A stretch of DNA of 64,000 nt from Actinoplanes nipponensis (GTDB lineage Bacteria; Actinomycetota; Actinomycetes; Mycobacteriales; Micromonosporaceae): contig NZ_BOMQ01000047.1 of assembly GCF_016862275.1 (NCBI RefSeq), positions 1 to 64,000 of the forward strand, in the 5' to 3' direction. The position numbers were made by a program, and so were the translations under genes. Under the pieces are notes generated by a model that had not been told where the DNA came from, did no database searches, and saw only the letters and a list, made by a program, of their open reading frames with translations. Shown piece by piece: positions 16,211 to 24,954 of the stretch. Positions within the stretch are counted from its first letter, which is position 1; each line of letters starts with the position of its first letter.

Positions 16211-17157
16211 TCGGTGTCCAGGGAGTCATGTCCCGCATCTCCGAGCTCAAGTCCCAGCTCGGGCTCACCCCCGCCGCGCCGAACGCCACCTTCGCCACCG
16301 CGCTGTCGGACGCCACCGGCCCGACGGGCGCCTCCCGGGTCACCGGGCAGTCCGTGGCCGACGCGGCGAAGAAGTACCTCGGCACGCCGTACGCCTTCGG
16401 CGGCACCGATCCGGCCCGCGGGCTGGACTGCTCGGCGCTCGTCCAGCGGGCGTACCAGGATCTGGGGATCGACCTGCCGCGCACCTCGCGGGAGCAGGCG
16501 ACCGCCGGCACCAAGGTCGGCAGCCTGCGCGAGGCGCGGCCCGGCGACATCCTCGCCTTCGACTCCCCGGTCGACCACGTCGCCATCTACCTGGGCGACA
16601 ACAAGATGATCGCGGCGCCGAAGGCCGGCGACCACGTCAAGGTCCAGTCGGTGTACGAGACGCCCACGCACATCCGCCGGATCGTCGACGCCGGCCTCAC
16701 CGCCCGCTCCGCCACCGCCGCCGCCCCGGCCGCCGCCGTCCGCCCGGCCAGCCTGCAGAACTCCACCTCGCTGGCCGGCGTCCCGTACGCGGACATGTTC
16801 CTCAAGGCCGGCGCGAAGTACGACGTCTCGCCGAAGCTGCTCGCCGCGGTGGCCAAGGTCGAGTCCGGGTACGACCCCCGGGCCGTCAGCAAGGCCGGCG
16901 CCCAGGGTCTGATGCAGCTCATGCCGGCCACCGCCCGCGGCCTCGGCGTGCACGACCCGTTCGACCCGCAGCAGGCCATCAACGGCGCGGCGAAGCTGCT
17001 CTCCAGCCACCTCAAGGAGTTCAAGTCGCTGCCGCTGGCGCTGGCCGCGTACAACGCCGGGGGCGGCAACGTGCACAAGTACGGCGGCATCCCGCCGTTC
17101 GCGGAGACCCAGGCGTACGTGCCCAAGGTCCAGAAGGCGCTGGCCGCGCTCGGCTGA
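16207..17157 (+). CDS. NlpC/P60 and lytic transglycosylase fusion, probable flagellar wall hydrolase
   Basis: Bifunctional peptidoglycan hydrolase. The 316-residue protein joins an NlpC/P60 domain (about 47-165; Cys75 in LDCSALVQ, His124 in PVDHVAIYLG) to an SLT domain (about 190-315; catalytic Glu219 in AKVESGYDPRA, then GAQGLMQLMPATA and ALAAYNAGGGNV). There is no signal peptide. Placement between fliJ and fliK suggests export by the flagellar machinery, as for FlgJ. From memory, A. missouriensis has a hydrolase gene named lytA in its cluster that was tested for motility; this is the likely equivalent. Confidence 0.9.
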   Translation: MIGVQGVMSRISELKSQLGLTPAAPNATFATALSDATGPTGASRVTGQSVADAAKKYLGTPYAFGGTDPARGLDCSALVQRAYQDLGIDLPRTSREQATAGTKVGSLREARPGDILAFDSPVDHVAIYLGDNKMIAAPKAGDHVKVQSVYETPTHIRRIVDAGLTARSATAAAPAAAVRPASLQNSTSLAGVPYADMFLKAGAKYDVSPKLLAAVAKVESGYDPRAVSKAGAQGLMQLMPATARGLGVHDPFDPQQAINGAAKLLSSHLKEFKSLPLALAAYNAGGGNVHKYGGIPPFAETQAYVPKVQKALAALG

Positions 17158-17185
17158 GCGCGCTACACCACGAGGGGAACGCCGC

Positions 17186-19348
17186 ATGACCAGCTCCGTC
17201 ACCGGGCCGGACCGCAGGCCGACGACCGACGCCGGGCGCCGTACCGGGACCCGTACCGGCGAGGGCGCGCAGGCCTTCGGATCGGCGCTCTCGGCCGAGC
17301 TGGACCGCGCCCCGGCGGCCCGGGACCAGCAGCGGCCCGACGCGCAACGGCAGCAGCCGGCGAGCCCGGCGGGACCGAGCCGGACGGCGCAGCAACGGGC
17401 CCAGGATCAGGCGGCGTTGCACCGCTCCGCCGCCACCGATCGGCAGGCCCTGCGGCAGGCCGAGTCCCGCTCGGCCGACGCGCGGTTGCAGAGCCGGGCC
17501 GCCCAGTACCGTTCCGTGCCGCACCGCGCCGTCGACCAGCGGGCCGTGCCGCCGCGGCCGTCCTCGCCGCGCACCACCCCGCAGCGCCCCGCCGCCGAGC
17601 GTCCTCTCGCCGCCGAACCTACCGGCGGGCCGGAAACCCGGGCCGTGCCGCCGGGCGACGACCGAGCCGAGGTCCGTCTGCGGCGACTGGCTGGAGTCGA
17701 GGGGCAGGCAACCGAGCCCGGCGCCGCCACGACGACGGCAGCGACCACGGACGACGCTCCCGTCGAGGAGCGCGTGGAAACCGAAACCGCCGAGCCCGTT
17801 GCCCCGCTGCCGACCGCCGCGCCCGGCCAGGCGGCCCTGGCGGCCATCGGTCCCGTGCTGACCGCTCCGACCGCGGCTCCGGCACCGACCGCGACCCCGA
17901 CCGCGTCCGCGTCCGCGATCCCCACCGCCACCACGGCCTTGACCGGGACCCAGACCGCATCCGCGACCCCCGCCGCCACCACGGCCTTGACCGGGACCCA
18001 GACCGCGTCCGCGACCCCGACCACAACCTCAGCCCGGACCGCAAACTCGGCCCCGACCACAACCTCAGCCCCGACCACAACCCCGGCCCCCGCCGCAACC
18101 TCGGCACAGACGGCGACCCCGGCCTCAGCCCCAGCCACGACTCCGGTGAGCGGCACGGCGACAACCGGAATCCCGGCAGCCCCGCAGGCGCAATCCCCGG
18201 CATCGCCATCGACCGTGACCGCCGCGGCTTCGCAGGCCCCGACGGGGGCCCAGGCAGAGAGTCAGGCCGCCACCACCGGCGCCGCACCCGCCCGGCCCGC
18301 CACCGCCCCGACCGAGCAGGCCGTCCCCGTGCCCGCCAACCCGCAGGCCCCACCAACCGCACCCGGCACAGTGGATCGTTCGGTGGCCGCGGACGGCACC
18401 GCGCCGGCACCGCAGACGGCTCAGCCCACCGCGGCCCCGGACACCACCACGGCAACGAGCGCCCCGCCCGCCCCGGACGTCCCGACACCGGCGCCCGCGA
18501 CGGATACCGCCCCGCCGGAGGCCCCGGCTGCCGGAACCCCGGAACCGATCGCCGCGGGCACCCCCACGAGCACCGCGCCGGAGGCGACGGCCGCCGCGGG
18601 CGCCGCCTCGGCTCCCGAAGCCAACGGCACCACCGACGCGACCGGCGGCACCCAGCCCGATACCGCGCCCGCCACCGCCGAGGCGCCGCCGACGGGTGAC
18701 CAGACCGGCACCGGCACCGGCAGCGGCAGCGACACCACCGGACAGGGCGCCAACGGACAGAGCACCAACGGACAGGGCGCCAACGGCCAACAGCCGGGCG
18801 CCGGAACGAACCCGCCGACCACCGACACAACCTTCGGCGTACCCGGTGTCGGCGGACCCGCCGCGGCCGCTCCGACCACATCGGTCACTCCCCCCGCCGA
18901 CGCCCCGCCGCCCGCACCGGCTCCGCCCGGCCCGCCGGCCGCCCAGCTCGCCGCCCGGATCGTCCCGTTGCGGCTGGACGCCGACGGCGTGCACCGGCTC
19001 ACCGTCAACCTGCACCCGGCCGACCTCGGCGCGGTCCAGGTCGTCGCCGAGATCCGCAACGGTGAGATCAACGTGCAGCTGTCCAGCTCGACCGACGCCG
19101 GGCACGAGTCACTGCGCAACGCCCTGGACGACCTGCGCCGCGAGCTTCAGCAGTCGGGCTTCGGCAACGCCTCGCTGGACCTGCGCCAGGGCACCCCGCA
19201 GGACCAGGCCCGCCAGCAGTTCGCGTTCCCGGGCGGCGCCGGCGGGGGCCGCGGCAACGGCCGGGAGAACGCCGCGGCGGCGCCCGCGCCGGCCGAGCCG
19301 GTTCCCTCCGGCACCACCGGTCCCGGTCGCCTCGACATCCGGGCCTGA
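17186..19348 (+). CDS. fliK: Flagellar hook-length control protein FliK
   Basis: Ruler and substrate-specificity switch of the export apparatus. It has 720 residues. A Gln/Arg/Ala-rich N-terminus is followed by a very long, low-complexity Thr/Ala/Pro linker (about 190-570), containing a near-exact duplicated TALTGTQTASATP unit, and a Gly/Asn/Gln-rich stretch. The conserved C-terminal domain starts near residue 590: RLTVNLHPADLGAVQVVAEI, then INVQLSSSTDAGHESLRNAL. The linker makes it much longer than enteric FliK (about 400). It is followed by the flgD promoter. Confidence 0.93.
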   Translation: MTSSVTGPDRRPTTDAGRRTGTRTGEGAQAFGSALSAELDRAPAARDQQRPDAQRQQPASPAGPSRTAQQRAQDQAALHRSAATDRQALRQAESRSADARLQSRAAQYRSVPHRAVDQRAVPPRPSSPRTTPQRPAAERPLAAEPTGGPETRAVPPGDDRAEVRLRRLAGVEGQATEPGAATTTAATTDDAPVEERVETETAEPVAPLPTAAPGQAALAAIGPVLTAPTAAPAPTATPTASASAIPTATTALTGTQTASATPAATTALTGTQTASATPTTTSARTANSAPTTTSAPTTTPAPAATSAQTATPASAPATTPVSGTATTGIPAAPQAQSPASPSTVTAAASQAPTGAQAESQAATTGAAPARPATAPTEQAVPVPANPQAPPTAPGTVDRSVAADGTAPAPQTAQPTAAPDTTTATSAPPAPDVPTPAPATDTAPPEAPAAGTPEPIAAGTPTSTAPEATAAAGAASAPEANGTTDATGGTQPDTAPATAEAPPTGDQTGTGTGSGSDTTGQGANGQSTNGQGANGQQPGAGTNPPTTDTTFGVPGVGGPAAAAPTTSVTPPADAPPPAPAPPGPPAAQLAARIVPLRLDADGVHRLTVNLHPADLGAVQVVAEIRNGEINVQLSSSTDAGHESLRNALDDLRRELQQSGFGNASLDLRQGTPQDQARQQFAFPGGAGGGRGNGRENAAAAPAPAEPVPSGTTGPGRLDIRA

Positions 19349-19363
19349 GCCGGAAAACAGGGG

Positions 19364-19389
19364 CTAAGTGAATCGGCGAACCCGCCGAA
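19364..19389 (+). promoter_or_regulatory. FliA-type promoter of flgD-flgE
   Basis: CTAA (19364-19367), 16 bases, GCCGAA (19384-19389). Nine of ten fixed positions match; about 45 bases before flgD. No TcrA-box-like repeat is seen here. Confidence 0.7.
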
Positions 19390-19433
19390 ACTGAGGGCGA
19401 GGGCCACCGACTCGAACTCAGGAGGACTTGTTC

Positions 19434-19925
19434 ATGACGTCACCGATCGGCGGAAACGTCAGCAGGGAATTCGACGCCAAGAACGTCTCGGCGACGTCGA
19501 TGTACACGAACAAGACCACCAGGGACGCCGGCGCCAGCAAGTCGGTCGCCGACCAGGACACGTTCCTGAAGCTGCTGGTGGCGCAGCTGAAGTACCAGGA
19601 TCCCAGCAACCCGGCGGACTCGACCCAGTTCCTGGCCCAGACCGCCCAGTTCACCCAGGTCGAGAAGCTCGGCCAGATCGCCGACATGATGCAGGCCCAG
19701 CAGTTGATCGGCGCGAGCGCGCTGGTCGGGCGCACGGTGACGTATCAGGACGCGAACGGCATGACCCAGACCGGGGTCGTCACCAAGACGAAGCTCAACG
19801 GAGACAGCGAACCGACGCTCGTGGTCGGGAACACGGATGTGCAGCTGTCCAAGGTCACGGAAGTCCAGCAAACCGCAACCGGACCAGCGACAACCTCCGA
19901 TCCCGCTACCCCGAAGGACACCTGA
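19434..19925 (+). CDS. flgD: Flagellar hook assembly protein FlgD
   Basis: Hook cap needed for FlgE polymerisation. It has 163 residues and the conserved block DTFLKLLVAQLKYQDPSNPA followed by FLAQTAQFTQVEKL. The C-terminal hook-fold domains of enteric FlgD are missing, as in the short forms of other Gram-positives. ATG at 19434 is eight bases after AGGAGG; a TTG at 19428 is too close to that site. Confidence 0.95.
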   Translation: MTSPIGGNVSREFDAKNVSATSMYTNKTTRDAGASKSVADQDTFLKLLVAQLKYQDPSNPADSTQFLAQTAQFTQVEKLGQIADMMQAQQLIGASALVGRTVTYQDANGMTQTGVVTKTKLNGDSEPTLVVGNTDVQLSKVTEVQQTATGPATTSDPATPKDT

Positions 19926-19928
19926 CCC

Positions 19929-21128
19929 ATGCTGCGTTCTCTCTTCTCCGGCATCAGCGGCCTGCGCGCGCACCAGCAGATGATGGACGTCACCGGCAAC
20001 AACATCGCCAACGTCAACACGACCGGCTACAAGTCCAGCCAGACGGTCTTCCAGGACACGCTCTCGCAGATGGTCAACGCGGCCGGCGCCCCGCAGAACG
20101 GCGCCGGTGGCACCAACCCGGCCCAGGTCGGCCTGGGTGTGCGGACGGCCAGCGTCAACGCCAACTTCAGCCAGGGCGCGGCGCAGACCACCGGCAAGTC
20201 CGGCGACATGATGGTCCAGGGTGACGGCTTCTTCATCACCAAGAGCGGCGGTGAGACGCTCTACACCCGGGCCGGGTCGTTCACCTTCGACGCCAACGGC
20301 TCGCTGACCACGCCGAACGGCCAGATCGTGCAGGGCTGGAGCGCCGACGCGCAGGGCGGCGTCAACGTGGCCGGCGCCCCGGGCAACATCAAGCTGCCGA
20401 TCGGCATCAGCCTGGCCCCCGCGGCGACCACGAAGTTCACGCTGACCGGCAACCTGTCCTTCGAGGCGCCGATCGACGCTTCGGGCGTCACGCCGGGCAG
20501 CACCAAGGTGATCCCGATCCCGGTGATCGACGCCAACGGCGCCTCCAGCACGCTGAACGTGACGATGACCAAGACCGGACCCGACGAGTGGACCGCGTCG
20601 ACGCCCTCGGGCTCCTCGGTTCCCATCCCGTTCGTGTCGGGCAAGCCCAACGACGGCTCGAACCCGGTCACCAGCATCGTGCTGGACGGCCTCACCGTCG
20701 ACATCACCGACATCACCCAGTACAGCGGCAACACCGAGGCCCGGGTGAGCGCCTCGGACGGCTCCGGGGCCGGCATCCTGAGCTCGTACACGGTGTCGAA
20801 CACCGGCCAGATCGTCGGTGTCTTCTCCAACGGCCTGAAGCAGACGCTCGGGCAGCTCGCCCTGGCCAACTTCAACAACGTCAACGGCCTGGAGAAGATC
20901 GGCGACTCGATGTTCCGCAGCACGGTGAACTCGGGTCTGGCCCAGGTCGGCTCGGCCGGCTCGGCGGGCCTCGGCCTGATCACCAGCGGCGCGCTGGAGA
21001 TGTCGAACGTCGACCTGGCCCAGGAGTTCACCAACCTGGTCATCGCCCAGCGCGGCTTCCAGGCCAACAGCCGGATCATCACCACCTCGGACGAGATCCT
21101 GCAGGAGCTCGTGAACCTCAAACGGTAG
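19929..21128 (+). CDS. flgE: Flagellar hook protein FlgE
   Basis: Hook subunit. It has 399 residues: MLRSLFSGISGLRAHQQMMD, then VTGNNIANVNTTGYKSSQ at the N-terminus, a central hook domain, and the C-terminal EFTNLVIAQRGFQANSRIIT axial helix. No flgF or flgG accompanies it, so this is the only hook/distal-rod type protein in the window. A strong terminator follows. Confidence 0.97.
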   Translation: MLRSLFSGISGLRAHQQMMDVTGNNIANVNTTGYKSSQTVFQDTLSQMVNAAGAPQNGAGGTNPAQVGLGVRTASVNANFSQGAAQTTGKSGDMMVQGDGFFITKSGGETLYTRAGSFTFDANGSLTTPNGQIVQGWSADAQGGVNVAGAPGNIKLPIGISLAPAATTKFTLTGNLSFEAPIDASGVTPGSTKVIPIPVIDANGASSTLNVTMTKTGPDEWTASTPSGSSVPIPFVSGKPNDGSNPVTSIVLDGLTVDITDITQYSGNTEARVSASDGSGAGILSSYTVSNTGQIVGVFSNGLKQTLGQLALANFNNVNGLEKIGDSMFRSTVNSGLAQVGSAGSAGLGLITSGALEMSNVDLAQEFTNLVIAQRGFQANSRIITTSDEILQELVNLKR

Positions 21129-21152
21129 TAGCCGCACAGCAGCACCGGTGTG

Positions 21153-21193
21153 AGCCGGGACGGGCCTGACAGCCCGCCCCGGCTTCGCTTTTT
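21153..21193 (+). terminator. Rho-independent terminator after flgE
   Basis: AGCCGGG-AC-GGGC pairs with GCCC-GC-CCCGGCT and is followed by TCGCTTTTT. Confidence 0.92.
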
Positions 21194-21205
21194 CCGGGAC
21201 AGCTC

Positions 21206-21223
21206 GCACCCGGAATGCGACCA
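21206..21223 (+). promoter_or_regulatory. TcrA-box-like direct repeat upstream of flbD
   Basis: GCACCCG-GAAT-GCGACCA matches GCA(A/C)CCG-N4-GCA(A/C)CCG at 12 of 14 positions and ends seven bases before the -35, the same spacing as at flgB. Confidence 0.5.
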
Positions 21224-21230
21224 GGTCGCC

Positions 21231-21257
21231 CTCATCGGCAACCGGCACCACGCCGAA
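21231..21257 (+). promoter_or_regulatory. FliA-type promoter of flbD-motA-motB-fliL
   Basis: CTCA (21231-21234), 17 bases, GCCGAA (21252-21257), all ten fixed positions matching. About 60 bases before the flbD GTG. Confidence 0.83.
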
Positions 21258-21317
21258 GTGACTGAGGACGGGCCATGGACGGCCCACCAGCCTTTAGACG
21301 CCCCAAGGACGGATGTC

Positions 21318-21608
21318 GTGATTCTCGTAACCCGCCTCAACGGAGCCGTGTTCGCCCTCAACCCCGACCTGGTCGAGCGTGCCGACTGCACACCCGACAC
21401 GGTCATCACGCTGGTGGACGGCACCAAGTACGTCATCGCCGAATCGGTGCCCGAGTTCATCGACTCGGTGCGCCACTACCGCGCCTCGCTGATCGCCCAG
21501 GCGAGCCGCATCGAGTCCGAGCCGGCCCTGCTGGCCGAGCCCGTGACCCACGACGACGACCAGACCGCTGCGACGAACGTGCTGCAGCTGCACCGGAAGG
21601 ACCGCTGA
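21318..21608 (+). CDS. flbD: FlbD/SwrD family flagellar protein
   Basis: Small cytoplasmic protein of the FlbD family (SwrD in Bacillus), reported to affect flagellar motor power. It has 96 residues: the core MILVTRLNGAVFALNPDLVE, then TVITLVDGTKYVIAESVPEF matches the family, and a 40-residue acidic tail is additional. GTG at 21318 fits the family start. The stop overlaps the motA ATG by one base, matching the usual flbD-motA-motB order. Confidence 0.92.
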   Translation: MILVTRLNGAVFALNPDLVERADCTPDTVITLVDGTKYVIAESVPEFIDSVRHYRASLIAQASRIESEPALLAEPVTHDDDQTAATNVLQLHRKDR

Positions 21609-22396
21609 TGGACCTCGCCACCATCGTTGGTGTAGTCGTAGCCCTGGCCATCGTCTTCACCGTGCAGATCCTGGAGGGCGGCAGCCCCGCCTCCATCATC
21701 CTGATCCCGTCCATGCTGCTGGTGTTCGGCGGGGCCTTCTGCGCCGGCATGGCCGGCGGCGTGCTCAAGGACGCCCTCGGCGCCGGCAAGCTGCTCCAGA
21801 AGGCCTTCCTGGCCAAGGTGACGCCGCCCAACAAGCTCGTCGACGACATCGTCAAGCTGGCCGAGCGGGCCCGCCGTGAGGGCCTGCTGGCCCTCGAGGA
21901 CGCGGTCAAGACCGTCGAGCACCCGTTCCTCAAGCGTGGCCTGCAGCTGGCCATCGACGGCACGGACCCCGAGGAGCTGCACGACATCCTGCACGCCGAG
22001 GTCGGCGCCAAGAAGAAGGCCGACAAGGCCGGCATGAAGATCTTCGAGAACATGGGCGGCTACGCCCCGACCGTCGGCATCATCGGCACGGTCATGGGCC
22101 TGGTGCACGTGCTCGAGAACCTCGACAAGCCCGAGTCGCTCGGCCACTCCATCGCCGCGGCGTTCGTCGCGACGCTCTGGGGCGTGCTCTCCGCGAACCT
22201 GATCTTCCTGCCGGTCGCGGCCCGCCTGACCCGGCTCTCCGGCATCGAGGCCGAGGAGATGGAGCTGGTCATCGACGGTGTGCTCGCGATCCAGGCCGGC
22301 TCGAACCCGCGTCTGGTCGCGCAGAAGCTGCGCAGCCTGCTGCCGCCGGACGCGGCGAAGGCCGCCGAGGCGTCGGCCGGCAAGAAGGCGGCGTAA
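21608..22396 (+). CDS. motA: Flagellar motor stator protein MotA
   Basis: Proton-channel stator subunit. It has 262 residues and four membrane helices: about 5-22, 30-50, 150-170 and 180-200. The conserved GGYAPTVGIIGTVMGLVHVL and the preceding cytoplasmic loop with charged residues (LAERARREGLLALEDAVK) that contacts FliG are clear. It is coupled to flbD upstream and motB two bases downstream. Confidence 0.97.
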   Translation: MDLATIVGVVVALAIVFTVQILEGGSPASIILIPSMLLVFGGAFCAGMAGGVLKDALGAGKLLQKAFLAKVTPPNKLVDDIVKLAERARREGLLALEDAVKTVEHPFLKRGLQLAIDGTDPEELHDILHAEVGAKKKADKAGMKIFENMGGYAPTVGIIGTVMGLVHVLENLDKPESLGHSIAAAFVATLWGVLSANLIFLPVAARLTRLSGIEAEEMELVIDGVLAIQAGSNPRLVAQKLRSLLPPDAAKAAEASAGKKAA

Positions 22397-22398
22397 CC

Positions 22399-23424
22399 AT
22401 GAGCAGCGGGGGCGCGCGCAAGAAGAAGGGCGGGCACGAGGAGCACGAGGAGCACGTCAACCACGAGCGCTGGCTCGTGTCGTACGCCGACATGCTCACG
22501 CTGCTGTTCGTCCTGTTCGTGGTGCTGTTCTCGATGAGCAGCGTGGACCAGAAGAAGTTCGCCCAGCTGGCGGCCGGCCTCTCCCAGGGCTTCGGCGCCT
22601 CCAGCGTCGCGCTGACCGGCAACGTCTCGAACCTCGAGGGCTCCGGCCAGAGCACCAACGTGGTCCCGATCGACCCGGGCGTCAACCCGGGCGACGGCGG
22701 CAGCGGCACGGCCGGCATGAGCAAGGAGCAGCAGGAGGCCGTCAAGCGGGCGGTGCTCGCGGCGAGCCGCAAGGAGGCCTCGGCCAACGCCAAGGCGGCC
22801 ACCAAGGAGGCCGAGAACCTCAAGGAGATCGAGCGGAAGATCGCCGACGCGCTCGAGGCGGCCAAGCTGCTCAACCAGGTCAAGTTCACCATCAACGAGC
22901 GCGGCCTGGTGGTCACCGTGGTCACCAACGAGGTGGTCTTCGCCGGTAACCGGGCCGAGCTGCGCTCCGGCGGCCGGAAGATCCTCGACGCCATCGCGCC
23001 GACGCTGGCCAAGCTGCCCAACAGCATCGAGGTGGACGGCAACACCAACCAGCTCAAGGCGACGACCTCGTACTACCCGAGCGGCTGGGAGCTGTCCGCG
23101 GCCCGGGCCTCCACGACCGTCCGGTACCTCATCGGGCACGGCCTGCCCAAGGACCGGATGAGCGCGGTGGGCTTCTCCGACACCAAGCCGCTGATCGACC
23201 CCAAGGACCCGCGCGCGGTCACCATGAACCGCCGGGTGGACGTCGTGGTGCTGACCACGCTCAGCGCCGAGCAGGCCGCGCTGCTGCCGGCCGCCGCCGG
23301 GGACGACGCCAAGCTGCACACCGGAACTACCACCAAGCAGGCCGCCGCCGAGGCTAAGGCCACGCTCGGCACGACCGAATCGACCACCGGGTCCACGACC
23401 ACCACGACCACCCCGCACGACTGA
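22399..23424 (+). CDS. motB: Flagellar motor stator protein MotB
   Basis: Stator subunit anchoring to peptidoglycan. It has 341 residues: a basic/acidic start (KKKGGHEEHEEH), one membrane helix near 28-48 with the proton-binding Asp in SYADMLTLLFVLFVVLF, a linker, and an OmpA-like domain (about 190-290: NRAELRSGGRKILDAIAPTL, LSAARASTTVRYLIGHGL, MNRRVDVVVL). A Thr-rich tail ends the protein. Confidence 0.97.
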   Translation: MSSGGARKKKGGHEEHEEHVNHERWLVSYADMLTLLFVLFVVLFSMSSVDQKKFAQLAAGLSQGFGASSVALTGNVSNLEGSGQSTNVVPIDPGVNPGDGGSGTAGMSKEQQEAVKRAVLAASRKEASANAKAATKEAENLKEIERKIADALEAAKLLNQVKFTINERGLVVTVVTNEVVFAGNRAELRSGGRKILDAIAPTLAKLPNSIEVDGNTNQLKATTSYYPSGWELSAARASTTVRYLIGHGLPKDRMSAVGFSDTKPLIDPKDPRAVTMNRRVDVVVLTTLSAEQAALLPAAAGDDAKLHTGTTTKQAAAEAKATLGTTESTTGSTTTTTTPHD

Positions 23425-23444
23425 CCACGACAGGAGGAGTTCCG

Positions 23445-23915
23445 ATGAGCAAGGACGTCAAGGAAGCTACGGCGGAGACGCCGACGAAGAAGAAGTCCAA
23501 GAAGATGCTGATCATCATCGCCCTCGCCGTGGTGCTGCTCGGCGGCGGCGGCGCGGGCGTGTGGTTCTTCTTCCTCAAGGGCGACGCGGCCGAGGCCAAG
23601 GAGCCGGAGCCGGTCAAGGGCGCGGTCGTGGCGATCGAGGACACGATGACGATCAACCTGGCCGACGCGCACTACCTCAAGCTCGGCTTCGCGCTGCAGA
23701 TGACCGAGGAGGCCGGCGAGGAGGAGATCGACCTCGCCGAGGCCCGGGACCTGGCGATCGACAACTACACCGGCAAGGAGATCGCCGAGCTGGAGACCGA
23801 GAAGGGCCGCCTCAAGGCCAAGGAGGAGCTCCTCGCCAAGATCGAGAAGGCCTACAACGTCGAGGACAAGCACCTGGTGATGGGCATCTACTTCACCTCC
23901 TTCGTCACCCAGTGA
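23445..23915 (+). CDS. fliL: Flagellar basal body-associated protein FliL
   Basis: Single-pass membrane protein associated with stators. It has 156 residues: a Lys-rich cytosolic start, a membrane helix near 22-42 (LIIIALAVVLLGGGGAGVWF), then the FliL domain with TMTINLADAHYLKLGFALQM and the C-terminal GIYFTSFVTQ. It is last in the flbD-motA-motB-fliL unit and has a terminator directly after it. Confidence 0.95.
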   Translation: MSKDVKEATAETPTKKKSKKMLIIIALAVVLLGGGGAGVWFFFLKGDAAEAKEPEPVKGAVVAIEDTMTINLADAHYLKLGFALQMTEEAGEEEIDLAEARDLAIDNYTGKEIAELETEKGRLKAKEELLAKIEKAYNVEDKHLVMGIYFTSFVTQ

Positions 23916-23923
23916 CCCCCGCG

Positions 23924-23958
23924 ATGGGCAGGTCCGCCGAGCGCGGATCTGCCCATTT
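23924..23958 (+). terminator. Terminator after fliL
   Basis: ATGGGCAG-G-TCCGC pairs with GCGGA-T-CTGCCCAT around a CGAGC loop, followed by TT. Confidence 0.85.
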
Positions 23959-23989
23959 CGCGTAGCGGCCGACAAAGCACGCTCCGCGG

Positions 23990-24015
23990 CTCAGCGGTTG
24001 CGCAACCGAGCCGAT
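23990..24015 (+). promoter_or_regulatory. FliA-type promoter of the fliM-flhB unit
   Basis: CTCA (23990-23993), 16 bases, GCCGAT (24010-24015). Nine of ten fixed positions match. The -10 ends only nine bases before the annotated fliM GTG, unlike the 25-75 bases at the other units. The spacer holds a CGGTTGCGCAACCG palindrome. Confidence 0.7.
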
Positions 24016-24024
24016 GAGGACGGC

Positions 24025-24954
24025 GTGACCACCTCTCCGACCCGGCCCCCCGGCAAGATGGCCCGGCGCGGCAACGCGGGCCCCACGACGTACGACTTCC
24101 GCAAGCCGATCAAGCTGTCCCGCGAGCACATCCGCACGCTGCAGATCGCCTTCGAGACGTACGCCCGCAGCTGCGGCACGCTGTTCACCACCCGGCTGCG
24201 CGTGGTCAGCAGCGTCTCGCTGGTCTCCATCGAGCAGCTCAACTACGACGAGTACATCTCGTCGCTGGCCAACCCCACCGTGATCGCGGTCGTGTCCATC
24301 GAGCCGCTCTCCGGCACGGTGCTGCTGGAGCTGTCCTCCTCGGCCGCGATGACCGCCATTGATCACATGCTGGGCGGACCCGGCGGGGCCCAGCCGGAGC
24401 GGCCGCTGACCGAGGTCGAGATGCCCCTGCTGCGCGGGCTGATGGAGCGGATGCTGGGCGAGCTGCGGTACGGCTTCGAGCAGCTCGTCGACATCTCCCC
24501 GAAGCTCAAGGAGATCGAGTACAACGCCCAGTTCCTGCGCGCGCACCAGCCGGGCGACGCGGTGGTGATCGCCTCGTTCGAGATGAAGATCGGCACCGAG
24601 GAGTGCGTGGCCAGCATCTGCCTGCCGTTCAGCACCATCCTGCCGGTGCTCGAGAAGCAGGAGACGATCGAGCTCACCGCGGCCGAGCGGATGATACGCG
24701 ACAGCTCCCTGCGCAACCTCACGGCCGGACTTTCCGCGGCGCCGATTGACGTAGCTGTCCGATTCCAGCCCATCCGCATGCGCACCGATGACATTGTGGA
24801 TCTACGTCCCGGTGATGTCGTGCCGCTGGTCCACCCGACCAGCTCGCCGCTCGAGGTCACAGTGAACGAGACCGTTTTCGCACATGCAGTACCCGGTAAC
24901 CAGGGCGCCCGGCTGGCCTGCCTCGTCGTGCCGTCGCCCAAGGAGGAGCGCTGA
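24025..24954 (+). CDS. fliM: Flagellar motor switch protein FliM
   Basis: Middle protein of the rotor switch. It has 309 residues from GTG at 24025. It contains the FliM start YDFRKPIKLSREHIRTLQIA, a CheC-like middle domain (MLGGPGGAQPERPLTEVEMP) and a C-terminal SpoA domain ending RLACLVVPSPKEER. The N-terminal CheY-docking peptide (LSQDEIDALL-like) is absent. The promoter is so close that translation from 24025 would be nearly leaderless; ATG at 24058 is an alternative, but it lacks a ribosome site. The stop overlaps fliN. Confidence 0.94.
   Translation: MTTSPTRPPGKMARRGNAGPTTYDFRKPIKLSREHIRTLQIAFETYARSCGTLFTTRLRVVSSVSLVSIEQLNYDEYISSLANPTVIAVVSIEPLSGTVLLELSSSAAMTAIDHMLGGPGGAQPERPLTEVEMPLLRGLMERMLGELRYGFEQLVDISPKLKEIEYNAQFLRAHQPGDAVVIASFEMKIGTEECVASICLPFSTILPVLEKQETIELTAAERMIRDSSLRNLTAGLSAAPIDVAVRFQPIRMRTDDIVDLRPGDVVPLVHPTSSPLEVTVNETVFAHAVPGNQGARLACLVVPSPKEER

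Noticed and set aside
23990..24009. GCAACCG half-site palindrome in the fliM promoter as a TcrA box
   Set aside because: The second unit at the right distance is poor (GCCGCGG) and the sequence overlaps the core promoter, so activation from it is unlikely.
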